Source: Helicobacter sp. MIT 05-5293 (lineage in GTDB: Bacteria; Campylobacterota; Campylobacteria; Campylobacterales; Helicobacteraceae). Taken from it: a DNA stretch of 64,000 nucleotides. A program made the translations under genes and the position numbers. The stretch lies in contig NZ_JROZ02000001.1 in the NCBI RefSeq assembly GCF_000765665.2, positions 186,001 to 250,000 on the forward strand. The letters are read 5' to 3'. This document shows positions 40,499 through 49,933 of this stretch, one piece after another (position 1 is the stretch's first letter; every line of letters begins with the position of its first letter). The notes under the pieces are model-generated. The model was not told where the DNA came from. It saw only the letters and a program-made list of their open reading frames with translations, and searched no databases.

Positions 40499-40541
40499 TT
40501 AAGAATCTGCGTGTTTGCCGTGTGCTTATATAGATTCTTAA
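40499..40541 (+). terminator. Inverted pair of the common heptamer after metK
   Basis: TTAAGAATCT and AGATTCTTAA are perfect 10-base inverted arms separated by 23 bases, 16 bases after metK. Both contain the over-represented AGAATCT/AGATTCT word. It could act as a weak terminator. Confidence 0.35.
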
Positions 40542-40567
40542 ACTGACCATAATGATAGAGTAAAACA

Positions 40568-41101
40568 ATGAAAAAATATCTTGCGATGATATTGCTAAGC
40601 TTTTTTTGTGCGTGTGTGGGGATTGTGATTTTTTATGATAAGCCCGCACAGATTCTAGAATCTACACAAGATGCTCGTATCACGCATATCATGGTAGAAA
40701 AGGCTAAGCGCACCTTGAGTTTGTATGCAGGTGATGAAGTCATTAAAACTTATACTATTGCCTTAGGGAAAAATCCTATCGGACATAAGCAGTTTGAAGG
40801 CGATAGCAAAACACCTGAAGGAGAATATGTGATTGATTCTAAGAATCCCAAATCGCGTTATTTTCTGAATCTCGGCATCAGTTATCCTAATGAAGCTGAT
40901 AAAGCCTACGCACAAAATCTTCACAAGAGTGCAGGTGGGGATATTAAGATTCACGGGTTGCCTAATGGATTTGGTTTTGCTAAAGGGCTTTTTAAACTCT
41001 ATGGTGATTGGACTGATGGCTGCATTGCTGTGGATAATGAATCCATGCAAGAGATTTATCAGCTCGTTCCTGTTGGGACAATTATTACAATACTTCCTTA
41101 G
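40568..41101 (+). CDS. Periplasmic L,D-transpeptidase (YkuD family)
   Basis: 177 residues: an N-terminal membrane anchor or signal (LAMILLSFFCACVGIVIFY) and a YkuD domain with the catalytic histidine and cysteine in IKIHGLPNG and DWTDGCIAVDNESM (usual SxGCI, here TDGCI). Such enzymes make meso-DAP cross-links, attach proteins to peptidoglycan or trim stem peptides. It is far shorter than H. pylori Csd6 and is a separate branch. It sits 42 bases ahead of a beta-barrel gene. Confidence 0.85.
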   Translation: MKKYLAMILLSFFCACVGIVIFYDKPAQILESTQDARITHIMVEKAKRTLSLYAGDEVIKTYTIALGKNPIGHKQFEGDSKTPEGEYVIDSKNPKSRYFLNLGISYPNEADKAYAQNLHKSAGGDIKIHGLPNGFGFAKGLFKLYGDWTDGCIAVDNESMQEIYQLVPVGTIITILP

Positions 41102-41143
41102 AATAAGATTTATTTAAAGTGCAAAAAACATAGAGAAAAAGTG

Positions 41144-42004
41144 ATGAAAAATGATATTTTGCGTGCGTTAAGTATCTTTTTGTTGGTTATAGCCTTTTCC
41201 TCGCAAGGACAAGATTCGACACTCAATATCCAATCTTTAGCTCCTTATGGAGAAAATGAAGACGCCGCATCGCTTTCGCTCTCTCTCAATACTTCCTATA
41301 TGAAAAATAATCTCTTTAGTATTTATGCGCAAAATGTGGGTGTGGGCTACAATACGCAACTTTTTCAAGACGATTACAATCTCTTTTTCCATTCAGAAAT
41401 CGGTGTTTCTACACTTCGCCTTGATGGCAAAGATTCTGAAAATAGCCTAAGTGTAGGGGGATTTGGCAATGTTGATATTGAATTTGGCAAGTCATCACGC
41501 GGGTGGCATCTCATCGGTGTGGATTTTGGCTATGCTCTAGGCATACCTCAATCACAACATAGTCAATTTGACGAACACAATATCTTATTAAATATCGATT
41601 ATGGCTACGCGTTTTTAGGCAAATATTTTTCGTGGATTCCCTACGCGCGTGTTGAAACTTATATCTTTATCCCGCGTGCTTATCGGAAAAATATACCCTT
41701 TGATGGTGGTATGAATGCGATATTGGGTTTGAAAGGCATACAAACATTTAAGATGTGGGAATGGGGTTTTAATATCGGTGCTTTTAGTGATTTAAATCTT
41801 TCAGGTTCGAGTATTGGAATCTTGGCGGATAATACGATTATTTATGATCGTGAGGGCATCAGTAATGGGGCTTTTGGTGAGTTTAATATGGCATTAATCA
41901 CTTCGCATCATTTCCAAATGCTGGCAAAAATCAATTGCTCTTATATGCTTTCGTATTATGAGATTAATCTCAAGGGGACTTTGTTGCTTTCTTATCAATT
42001 TTGA
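41144..42004 (+). CDS. Predicted outer-membrane beta-barrel protein
   Basis: 286 residues: a signal peptide (ILRALSIFLLVIAFSSQGQD) then alternating amphipathic strands and a C-terminal phenylalanine (GTLLLSYQF). There are no cysteines except one near the end. It is not assigned to a named family. The start is the ATG at 41144, with a GTG one codon earlier. It follows the L,D-transpeptidase on the same strand. Confidence 0.7.
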   Translation: MKNDILRALSIFLLVIAFSSQGQDSTLNIQSLAPYGENEDAASLSLSLNTSYMKNNLFSIYAQNVGVGYNTQLFQDDYNLFFHSEIGVSTLRLDGKDSENSLSVGGFGNVDIEFGKSSRGWHLIGVDFGYALGIPQSQHSQFDEHNILLNIDYGYAFLGKYFSWIPYARVETYIFIPRAYRKNIPFDGGMNAILGLKGIQTFKMWEWGFNIGAFSDLNLSGSSIGILADNTIIYDREGISNGAFGEFNMALITSHHFQMLAKINCSYMLSYYEINLKGTLLLSYQF

Positions 42005-42109
42005 CACAATCTCGCGTAATAATGTGAAAATATCGGATTTGCTTGGATTTCTTGCGTGTTTTGCGTTAGGGTTTTATCATAGATTCTAATAGAATATGGT
42101 ATAAATCCA

Positions 42110-42136
42110 AAGTTTAAATTTTTATAATTTAAACTT
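42110..42136. promoter_or_regulatory. Palindrome enclosing the glnA -10 box
   Basis: AAGTTTAAAT and ATTTAAACTT are perfect 10-base arms around TTTTATA. A perfect TATAAT (42123-42128) runs from the loop into the right arm. Transcription would start near 42135, leaving a leader of about 30 bases before glnA. The arrangement fits a repressor that blocks the -10 box. Confidence 0.55.
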
Positions 42137-42163
42137 GACTTAAGTAACAAAAAGGAGGCTAAC

Positions 42164-43603
42164 ATGCAAAAGAGAGAAATTGACAAAAAAGCCGTCAGTG
42201 ATTTTTTTCGATTTTGTGAGGAAAACGAAGTTGAATTTATCGATTTTCGTTTTACAGACATCAAGGGCGTATGGCATCATTTAAGTTTTAGCATAAGCTC
42301 TATTGATGAAGGAAGTTTTGAAGGTATTCCTTTCGATGGTAGCTCTATCCCTGCATGGCAGCCTGTGAATAAATCTGATATGATTCTTATTCCTGATCCA
42401 GTAAGATATTTTATTGATCCTTTTACAGCCGATACGACAGCAGTCGTCTTTTGTGATGTATGGGATATTTATAAAGATGAACCTTATGAAAAATGTCCAA
42501 GAAGTATTGTTAAACGCGCTATGAAGCATCTTAAAGAAAGTGGGATTGGCGATGTAGCGTATTATGGTCCCGAAAATGAATTTTTTGTATTTGATAGTAT
42601 CAAGATTAAAGATTCAGTAAATTGTCAATATTATGAAGTAGATACAGAAGAAGGCGAGTGGAATCGCACACGAGAGTTTGAAGGTGGTGTGAATATGGGG
42701 CATCGACCCGGCACAAAAGGCGGGTATTTTCCTGTAGCACCTGTAGATTCTATGGTAGATTTACGCGCTGAAATGGTAAAAGTGCTTAATCAAGTGGGGC
42801 TAGAAACTTTCGTCCTTCATCACGAAGTCGCTCAAGGACAAGGTGAGATTGGTGTAAAGTTTGGTGATATGCTTGAAGCGGCTGATAATGTCCAAAAACT
42901 TAAATATGTCGTTAAGATGGTCGCACATCTTAATGGTAAAACAGCGACTTTTATGCCTAAACCTCTTTATGGCGATAATGGAAGCGGTATGCATGTGCAT
43001 ATCAGTATATGGAAAGAGGGTAAGAATCTCTTTGCAGGTGATGCCTATGAGGGAATGAGTCAAACTGCCTTGCATTTTTTGGGTGGCGTATTGAAACATG
43101 CTCGCCCTTTGGCGGCTTTTACAAATCCTAGCACTAATTCTTATAAGCGTCTTATTCCGGGATTTGAAGCTCCTAGTATTTTGACTTATTCTGCACAGAA
43201 TCGTTCTGCAAGTATCAGAATCCCTTACAATAGTGGTGAAAAAGCAAAAAGAATGGAATTCCGATTCCCCGATAGCTCGAGCAATCCTTATTTGGCTTTT
43301 TCTAGTTTGCTTATGGCAGGGCTTGATGGCATACGCAATAAGATTGATCCGGGCAAACCTATGGAAATTAATCTGTTTGAACTCACACTTGATGAAATTC
43401 GCGAAAAAGGCATCAAACAGCTTCCGCATACTTTGCGACATGCGATTGAAGAAATGCTTGCCGATAAAGATTATCTCAAGGTCGGTGATGTCTTTACTGA
43501 AGAGTTTATCCAAACTTATAAGGCTTATAAATTTGAAACTGAAATTTGGCCATGGGAAGCGCGCCCACACCCATTTGAATTTATCACAACTTATAGCTGC
43601 TAA
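42164..43603 (+). CDS. glnA: Glutamine synthetase, type I
   Basis: 479 residues, a dodecameric bacterial enzyme that makes glutamine from glutamate and ammonia. Signatures: [51 protein letters not shown], and the ATP site [17 protein letters not shown]. The adenylylation-loop position is phenylalanine (F405 in [10 protein letters not shown]) instead of tyrosine, so GlnE-type control is not possible, as reported for H. pylori. A GGAGG precedes the ATG. A palindrome over the -10 box points to transcriptional control; a terminator follows. Confidence 0.96.
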   Translation: MQKREIDKKAVSDFFRFCEENEVEFIDFRFTDIKGVWHHLSFSISSIDEGSFEGIPFDGSSIPAWQPVNKSDMILIPDPVRYFIDPFTADTTAVVFCDVWDIYKDEPYEKCPRSIVKRAMKHLKESGIGDVAYYGPENEFFVFDSIKIKDSVNCQYYEVDTEEGEWNRTREFEGGVNMGHRPGTKGGYFPVAPVDSMVDLRAEMVKVLNQVGLETFVLHHEVAQGQGEIGVKFGDMLEAADNVQKLKYVVKMVAHLNGKTATFMPKPLYGDNGSGMHVHISIWKEGKNLFAGDAYEGMSQTALHFLGGVLKHARPLAAFTNPSTNSYKRLIPGFEAPSILTYSAQNRSASIRIPYNSGEKAKRMEFRFPDSSSNPYLAFSSLLMAGLDGIRNKIDPGKPMEINLFELTLDEIREKGIKQLPHTLRHAIEEMLADKDYLKVGDVFTEEFIQTYKAYKFETEIWPWEARPHPFEFITTYSC

Positions 43604-43605
43604 GA

Positions 43606-43640
43606 ATTCTCCCCATTGAGGGAGAATCTAGCATTTTTTT
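43606..43640 (+). terminator. Rho-independent terminator of glnA
   Basis: ATTCTCCC and GGGAGAAT pair around CATTGA; outer bases (GCTA/TAGC) extend the stem, and seven T follow at 43634-43640. It starts three bases past the glnA stop. Confidence 0.85.
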
Positions 43641-43756
43641 GGTTGTGCGATTTCTCTATAATTGTTCTAAGATTCTGAAATCATTTTTCTGCGCTTAATC
43701 TCAAAGACATTCTTATCGCCTTGATTTATGCCTATTTCGTGCGCTTTGAACTGATT

Positions 43757-43771
43757 AAGTTATAAAAACTT
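43757..43771. promoter_or_regulatory. Short AAGTT/AACTT dyad upstream of gltB
   Basis: AAGTT-ATAAA-AACTT, about 70 bases upstream of gltB, with TATAAA inside as a possible -10. The half-site resembles the ends of the glnA palindrome. Weak evidence. Confidence 0.25.
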
Positions 43772-43838
43772 CCTAAAAAGATAAGGCAAAATAAGGCAAT
43801 TACGCTATTTTTGGGACAACTTGTAAGGAGATTAAATT

Positions 43839-46800
43839 ATGAAAGCTGTGGGTTTATATGATCCATCATTTGAACACGATGCGTGCGGTATTGGTGCAGT
43901 AGCAAATATTCGCGGAATCCGTTCTTATAAAGTTATTAATGATGCACTGAAAATTTTAATGTCTTTGGAGCATCGTGGTGGAGCTGGAGCAGAAGAAAAT
44001 AGCGGCGATGGTGCAGGAATCTTAATCCAAATGCCCTATGAATTTTTTAGCACGCAGGATTTAGGCTTTGATTTACCTAAAGCTGGAGATTATGCCGTTG
44101 CACAAATCTTTTTCTCTCCGAATCTTGAAGCTAAAGAAGCAGGAAAAAGCATCTTTTTAGAGGTGCTTAAAGAGCAAGGGATTGAGTTTTTAGGATTCCG
44201 TGTTGTGCCGATTAATCCGAGTGATTTAGGCAAAACTGCACTTGCGGCGATGCCTTATTTTTTACAAGCTTTTGTCAAACGCCCAAATGATGTCCCTCGC
44301 GGCATTGATTTTGAACGCAAACTCTATGTGGCAAGGCGCATCATCGAAAAGCGTGCGATAAATGTGCCAAAATTTTATATTTGTAGTTTTTCTTCACGCA
44401 CGATTGTTTATAAGGGAATGCTCCTTTCAACGCAATTGAGTGATTTTTATTTAGATTTTAAAGATGTGAATATGAAATCAGCCATTGCGCTTGTGCATTC
44501 TCGATTCTCAACTAATACTTTTCCAAGCTGGGAACGCGCTCACCCTAATCGTTATATGGTGCATAATGGTGAAATCAACACTATTAAAGGCAATGTGGAT
44601 TCTATTACCGCAAGAGAGGGGCTTTGTGAAAGTGAATACTTTGAGGATTTGAATCAAGTATTTCCGATTATTGCTAAGCCTAGCAGCGATTCAGCAATGT
44701 TTGATAATACTTTAGAGTTTTTAAGCCTCAATGGGCGGAGTCTCGAAGAGGCTTTTATGATGATGATCCCCGAGCCATGGAGCAAAAACCATAATATGGA
44801 CGCTAAAAAGCGTGCATTTTACGAGTATCATTCAATGCTAATGGAGCCATGGGACGGACCTGCGTCTATTATTTTTACCGATGGAATCATCATGGGTGCG
44901 AGCCTTGACCGCAATGGATTCCGTCCTTCGCGCTATTATTTGACAAAAGATGATTTTTTGATTCTTGCAAGTGAGACAGGTGCGCTTCATATCGATGAGA
45001 ATAATATCGCTGCAAAGAAACGCTTAGAACCCGGCAAGATGCTCCTTGTCGATACTGCAAGGGGGCGTTTGGTTTCAGATACCGAGCTTAAAGAGCAATA
45101 CGCTAATGCAAAGCCTTATGGTAAATGGTTGGAGAATCTTATCAGGATTGAGAATCTTGAGCTTAAGGGCTACAAAGAGACTTATTTGGACAAACAACAA
45201 ACTTTATTGCTTCAAAAAGCTTTTGGTTGGAGTTATGATGAGCTTAAAGAGAGTATTTTGCCTATGGCACAAGCAGGTAAAGAATCTTTAGCCGCAATGG
45301 GTATTGATACGCCTTTGGCTGTTTTGGACGATAACCCACAGAATCTTTTTAGTTATTTTAAACAACTCTTTGCACAAGTAACCAACCCGCCGCTTGATGC
45401 GATAAGAGAAGAAATCGTAACTTCTCAACGCATTTATTTAGGGCGAGAGGGGAATTTGCTCAAGCCTAGTGAAAAAAATTGTAAGCGTCTCAAGCTCCCT
45501 TATCCCGTGATTAGTAATGAGGATTTACATAAAATCAAACACTTGAAAGGCTTTAAGGTCGCAGAGATAAGCATTTTATTTGACTATCGTAAGCAAAGTT
45601 TAGAAGAAGCCCTTGATGCGTTGTTTCACAAGACTTTAGAGGAAATTGAAAAGGGCGCGTGGATTGTGATTCTTAGTGATCGAGGTGTGAGTGAGAATCT
45701 TTGCGCTATTCCTTCATTGCTTGCTGTATCGGGTCTGCATAGTTTTTTGGTGCGTTGTAATCGTAGGACGCATGCAAGCCTTGTGATTGAGACTGCAGAA
45801 CCTAGAGAGATTCACCATTTAGCGTGTTTGTTGGGATATGGAGCAACTGCGATTAATCCTTATTTGGTATTTGAAAGTATTCATCAGCTTATTTTGCAAG
45901 GTGAGCTTCGTATAAACGATAAAGAAGCAGTCAAAAATTATATTCATGCTGCTTCTAAGGGGATTGTAAAAATCGCATCAAAAATGGGAATCTCGACAAT
46001 GCAAAGCTATAATGGCGCACAAATATTTGAATGTGTGGGAATCAGTAGCGATGTGATTGATAAATATTTCACCTCTACACCAAGTAAAATCGAAGGTATT
46101 GGATTGGAACAAATTGCCAAAGATTTGCTTAGTGTGCATAAAAGTGCATTTAGCTCACACACCAATGCACTAGATTCTAAGGGTAATCATCTTTACAGAA
46201 GTGGTAAGAGAGAACATTTGCTTGATCCTCTTGTGATTTTTAAGCTTCAAGAATCTTGTAGGAGAGGAGATTATGAGCTTTTCAAAGAATATTCGCATTT
46301 GGTAGATTCTAAGATTGTGAATTTGCGTGATTGCTTGGAGTTTGATTTTAGTGAGGCGATTGGAATTGAGGAAGTAGAGAGTGTAGAAAGCATCGTCAAG
46401 CGTTTTAAAAGTGGCGCGATGAGTTATGGTTCGATTTCTAAAGAAGCGCATGAAACACTTGCGATTGCGATGAATCGTCTTGGTGCAAAAAGCAATAGTG
46501 GCGAAGGTGGAGAGAATGCGAGCCGTTACACGCCTCTAGCAAATGGTGATGATAAATCAAGTGCGATTAAACAGGTAGCGAGTGGGCGTTTTGGTGTGAA
46601 TATTGAATATCTTGTGAATGCAAAGGAGATTCAGATTAAAGTCGCTCAAGGGGCAAAACCCGGTGAAGGAGGGCAATTACCCGGCTTTAAGGTGTATCCA
46701 TGGATTGCAAAAGCGCGAAACTCTACACCCGGTGTGGCACTCATTTCGCCTCCACCTCATCATGATATTTACTCGATTGAAGATTTGGCGCAGCTGATTT

Positions 46801-48317
46801 ATGATCTTAAAAATGCAAATCCTCATGTCAATATCTCTGTCAAGCTTGTTTCAGAATCTGGCATTGGCACAGTAGCTGCAGGGGTCGCAAAGGCTGGAGC
46901 AAATATTATCCTTGTTTCGGGTTATGATGGTGGCACAGGAGCTAGTCCAAAAACCTCAATCGCTAATGCGGGGATTCCATGGGAGTTAGGATTAGCAGAA
47001 ACACATCAAACATTGATTCTCAATCAATTGCGTGATAGGGTGCGCTTGGAAACTGACGGCAAGCTTTTGACGGGTCGTGATTTGGCGATTGCTACGCTTT
47101 TGGGTGCAGAAGAATTTGGCTTTGCGACTGCGCCTTTAATCGTGCTAGGTTGCACAATGATGCGTGTGTGCCATATGAATACTTGTCCTTTTGGTATTGC
47201 GACACAAGATAAGGAATTACGCGAGCGATTCAAGGGTAAGCCCGAAGATGTGATGAATTTTATGCGTTTTATTGCTCAAGAATTGCGTGAATATATGGCA
47301 AAGCTTGGATTTAAGACGCTCGAATCGATGGTAGGGCGTGTGGATAAACTGCGCCAAAAACAACTTAGCGGTAAGAAAGGAATGATCAATCTTGACAGAA
47401 TGATTAAAAATCTTAGCACTTACAATAAAACAGCGGTGCATTTTCAAGGATTTAAAGATAATAAGCTTGAAAAAACGATTGATTATAGAATCTTGCTTCC
47501 GCTTTGCCAAAAAGCAATCAAGGAGCGTAAAAAAATCAAGCTAAGCCTAGAAGTATCAAATCTTTCCCGCACTTTTGCTACGATGCTTTCTAGTGAAGTT
47601 ACAAGGCTTTATGGTTTGAAGGGCTTGGCTGAAGATTCTATTCAGATTCAGGCTATTGGTAATGCAGGCAATAGTTTTGGAGCATTTTTAAATCATGGAA
47701 TCCGCTTAGAGATCATTGGCGATGCGAATGATTATTTGGGCAAAGGGCTAAGCGGAGGAAAAATCATTGCTAAAACCTCAAGTGCTTTCACTTTGAGTGC
47801 GGAAGAAAATATTATCGTAGGTAATGCGTGTTTGTATGGAGCGACAAAAGGTGAAGTGTATCTTGATGGTATTGCAGGAGAGCGGTTCTGTGTGCGCAAT
47901 TCCGGTGTGAGTGCTGTCGTGCTAGGAATGGGTGTGCATGGTTGTGAGTATATGACAGGCGGAAAGGTGTTGTGTTTGGGCGATGTGGGAGAAAATTTTG
48001 CAGCAGGAATGAGTGGTGGATATGCTTATATCTTAGGGCAACATAATATCCCACGCGTGAATAAAGAGCTTGTCGATGTGCGCGAAATCAATCGAGATGA
48101 TGAACGAGAGATTAGAGCATTACTTGAAGCGCATATCTGCTATACAGATTCTAAAAAAGCAAAAGAGGTGCTTGAGCGATTTTCCAAGAACGATTTTTTC
48201 AAAGTGATGCCGCGAGATTATGAAAAGGCGATTAAGGCTTTACAATCGTGTAAAAACGAGAGTGATCCAGAGCTTGCGGCATTTTTAAAGATTAGTCAAG
48301 GGATAATAAAAGATTGA
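43839..48317 (+). CDS. gltB: Glutamate synthase large subunit
   Basis: 1492 residues, full size. A 15-residue propeptide precedes the catalytic C16 (HDACGIGAVANIRG) of the glutaminase domain (about 16-400). A central domain, the FMN-containing synthase barrel (about 830-1200) and the C-terminal beta-helix (about 1260-1450) follow. The [3Fe-4S] cysteines are C1105, C1111 and C1116, spaced CX5CX4C. It moves the glutamine amide to 2-oxoglutarate, and ammonia is channelled between domains. H. pylori relies on glutamate dehydrogenase and, as I recall, lacks this enzyme. gltD follows after 19 bases. Confidence 0.97.
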   Translation: MKAVGLYDPSFEHDACGIGAVANIRGIRSYKVINDALKILMSLEHRGGAGAEENSGDGAGILIQMPYEFFSTQDLGFDLPKAGDYAVAQIFFSPNLEAKEAGKSIFLEVLKEQGIEFLGFRVVPINPSDLGKTALAAMPYFLQAFVKRPNDVPRGIDFERKLYVARRIIEKRAINVPKFYICSFSSRTIVYKGMLLSTQLSDFYLDFKDVNMKSAIALVHSRFSTNTFPSWERAHPNRYMVHNGEINTIKGNVDSITAREGLCESEYFEDLNQVFPIIAKPSSDSAMFDNTLEFLSLNGRSLEEAFMMMIPEPWSKNHNMDAKKRAFYEYHSMLMEPWDGPASIIFTDGIIMGASLDRNGFRPSRYYLTKDDFLILASETGALHIDENNIAAKKRLEPGKMLLVDTARGRLVSDTELKEQYANAKPYGKWLENLIRIENLELKGYKETYLDKQQTLLLQKAFGWSYDELKESILPMAQAGKESLAAMGIDTPLAVLDDNPQNLFSYFKQLFAQVTNPPLDAIREEIVTSQRIYLGREGNLLKPSEKNCKRLKLPYPVISNEDLHKIKHLKGFKVAEISILFDYRKQSLEEALDALFHKTLEEIEKGAWIVILSDRGVSENLCAIPSLLAVSGLHSFLVRCNRRTHASLVIETAEPREIHHLACLLGYGATAINPYLVFESIHQLILQGELRINDKEAVKNYIHAASKGIVKIASKMGISTMQSYNGAQIFECVGISSDVIDKYFTSTPSKIEGIGLEQIAKDLLSVHKSAFSSHTNALDSKGNHLYRSGKREHLLDPLVIFKLQESCRRGDYELFKEYSHLVDSKIVNLRDCLEFDFSEAIGIEEVESVESIVKRFKSGAMSYGSISKEAHETLAIAMNRLGAKSNSGEGGENASRYTPLANGDDKSSAIKQVASGRFGVNIEYLVNAKEIQIKVAQGAKPGEGGQLPGFKVYPWIAKARNSTPGVALISPPPHHDIYSIEDLAQLIYDLKNANPHVNISVKLVSESGIGTVAAGVAKAGANIILVSGYDGGTGASPKTSIANAGIPWELGLAETHQTLILNQLRDRVRLETDGKLLTGRDLAIATLLGAEEFGFATAPLIVLGCTMMRVCHMNTCPFGIATQDKELRERFKGKPEDVMNFMRFIAQELREYMAKLGFKTLESMVGRVDKLRQKQLSGKKGMINLDRMIKNLSTYNKTAVHFQGFKDNKLEKTIDYRILLPLCQKAIKERKKIKLSLEVSNLSRTFATMLSSEVTRLYGLKGLAEDSIQIQAIGNAGNSFGAFLNHGIRLEIIGDANDYLGKGLSGGKIIAKTSSAFTLSAEENIIVGNACLYGATKGEVYLDGIAGERFCVRNSGVSAVVLGMGVHGCEYMTGGKVLCLGDVGENFAAGMSGGYAYILGQHNIPRVNKELVDVREINRDDEREIRALLEAHICYTDSKKAKEVLERFSKNDFFKVMPRDYEKAIKALQSCKNESDPELAAFLKISQGIIKD

Positions 48318-48336
48318 TAAAGACAAAGGAGCGACA

Positions 48337-49890
48337 ATGGGAAAACCAAGAGGATTTTTAGAAGATGCAAGAACAGAAGCAAAGGCATTAGCCCCTAAAG
48401 AGCGTGTAAAAAATTATCAAGAGTTTTATGTGCCTCTTAGCAAGAAAGACCAGCAGATTCAGGCGGGACGCTGTATGAATTGTGGTGTAGCATTTTGCCA
48501 TACAGGCATCATTGCTCCCTCACAAAAAATAACACAACCCTATGGTGTTATTGGCTGCACGCAAACTTCTAATCAACGCATTGTCGGTGGTGAAGTAGGC
48601 TGTCCGTTGCATAATCTTATCCCAGAATGGAATGATTTGATTTACAAAGGGCATTGGGAGCAAGCCTATGATCGCTTGAATCTGACAAATCCCTTTCCAG
48701 AATTTACCGGGAGAGTTTGTCCTGCTCCTTGCGAAGATTCTTGTGTGTGTGCAATCAATGGAGAGAGTGTAACAATCAAAGCAAATGAGCTTGCAATCAT
48801 TGAAAATGCTTATAAAAATAAGCTTGTAACACCCTATAAGCCGATGAATCGGAGCAATAAAAAGATTGCAATCATTGGTTCAGGTCCTGCAGGATTAGCG
48901 TGTGCGTGGGAGTTAAATCAATACGGGTATCAAGTCGTAGTATTTGAGCGAAGTGATAGAATCGGTGGGCTTTTGATGTATGGCATACCCGATATGAAAT
49001 TAGATAAAAGTGTGATAGAGCGTAGAGTAAAGATGATGTGTGAGAGTGGGATTGTATTTAAGACTAATCACCCTATTGATTCACAGAAAAAAGTAGATTC
49101 TCTTTTATCAGAATATGACGCGCTTGTTTTGGCTACCGGAGCGAGTAAGCCTATTGATTTGTGTTTAGAAGGTCGGAATTTAGAGGGTATTATGTTTGCG
49201 GTGGATTATTTGACACACAGCACAAAATCTTTGCTTGATTCAAAACAAGGCGATTATCTCGCAAAGGGCAAAGATGTGCTTATCATAGGAAGTGGTGATA
49301 CAAGTGTGGATTGTGTGGCGGTGGCGACTAGACAGGGTGCAAAGTCTATCACGCGTTTTGAGCGAAGTCCAAAGCGTCCGTTATCTCGCCCCAAATCCAA
49401 TCCTTGGCCTCTAAAAAAACAAACTTTCAGCACAGATTATGGGCTTAAAGAGGCGATAGAAGTGTATGGTAAAGATCCTAGAGAGTATCAGAAACTCACG
49501 CAAAAGTTTGTCGGTAAAAATGGCAAAGTAAGCGGTGTGATTGCAAGTGATTTATGTTGGAGTGAAGATTCGCAAGGCAGACGCATTAGCCAAGCAGTTA
49601 AAGATTCACAAAAAGAATACAAAGCGGATTTGGTTTTGCTTGCAATGGGGTTTGGTGGGAGTGAAGAGCAGATTCAAACACATTTCAATGTCGCATTTGA
49701 TGCAAAAAATAATATTTGCACCCATAACTACGAAACGACACATCATAGAATCTATGCTTGTGGTGATGCAAAAATGGGTCAAAGTCTTGTGGTTTGGGCG
49801 ATTCAAGATGGAATCAAATGCGCTCAAGCAATCCAACAAATGCTTGGAAAAAGTGATGAAAATCAAAAAAATAACAATAAATGCGTATAA
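48337..49890 (+). CDS. gltD: Glutamate synthase small subunit
   Basis: 517 residues. The N-terminal cysteines (CMNCGVAFCHTG, CPAPCEDSCVCAING) hold two [4Fe-4S] clusters; FAD and NADPH Rossmann motifs are IAIIGSGPAGLACAWEL and VLIIGSGDTSVDCVAVA. It passes electrons from NADPH to GltB. ATG with GGAG upstream. It forms an operon with gltB and probably thrC, 43 bases downstream. Confidence 0.96.
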   Translation: MGKPRGFLEDARTEAKALAPKERVKNYQEFYVPLSKKDQQIQAGRCMNCGVAFCHTGIIAPSQKITQPYGVIGCTQTSNQRIVGGEVGCPLHNLIPEWNDLIYKGHWEQAYDRLNLTNPFPEFTGRVCPAPCEDSCVCAINGESVTIKANELAIIENAYKNKLVTPYKPMNRSNKKIAIIGSGPAGLACAWELNQYGYQVVVFERSDRIGGLLMYGIPDMKLDKSVIERRVKMMCESGIVFKTNHPIDSQKKVDSLLSEYDALVLATGASKPIDLCLEGRNLEGIMFAVDYLTHSTKSLLDSKQGDYLAKGKDVLIIGSGDTSVDCVAVATRQGAKSITRFERSPKRPLSRPKSNPWPLKKQTFSTDYGLKEAIEVYGKDPREYQKLTQKFVGKNGKVSGVIASDLCWSEDSQGRRISQAVKDSQKEYKADLVLLAMGFGGSEEQIQTHFNVAFDAKNNICTHNYETTHHRIYACGDAKMGQSLVVWAIQDGIKCAQAIQQMLGKSDENQKNNNKCV

Positions 49891-49933
49891 TAAATGCTTT
49901 GAGAATCATAAATAATTTTGTTGGAGTGTGAAA

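Noticed and set aside
42800-43570. 256-codon open frame antisense to glnA
   Set aside because: Entirely inside the highly conserved glnA. Its translation is low-complexity, rich in Ile, Phe and Arg, with no recognisable domain.
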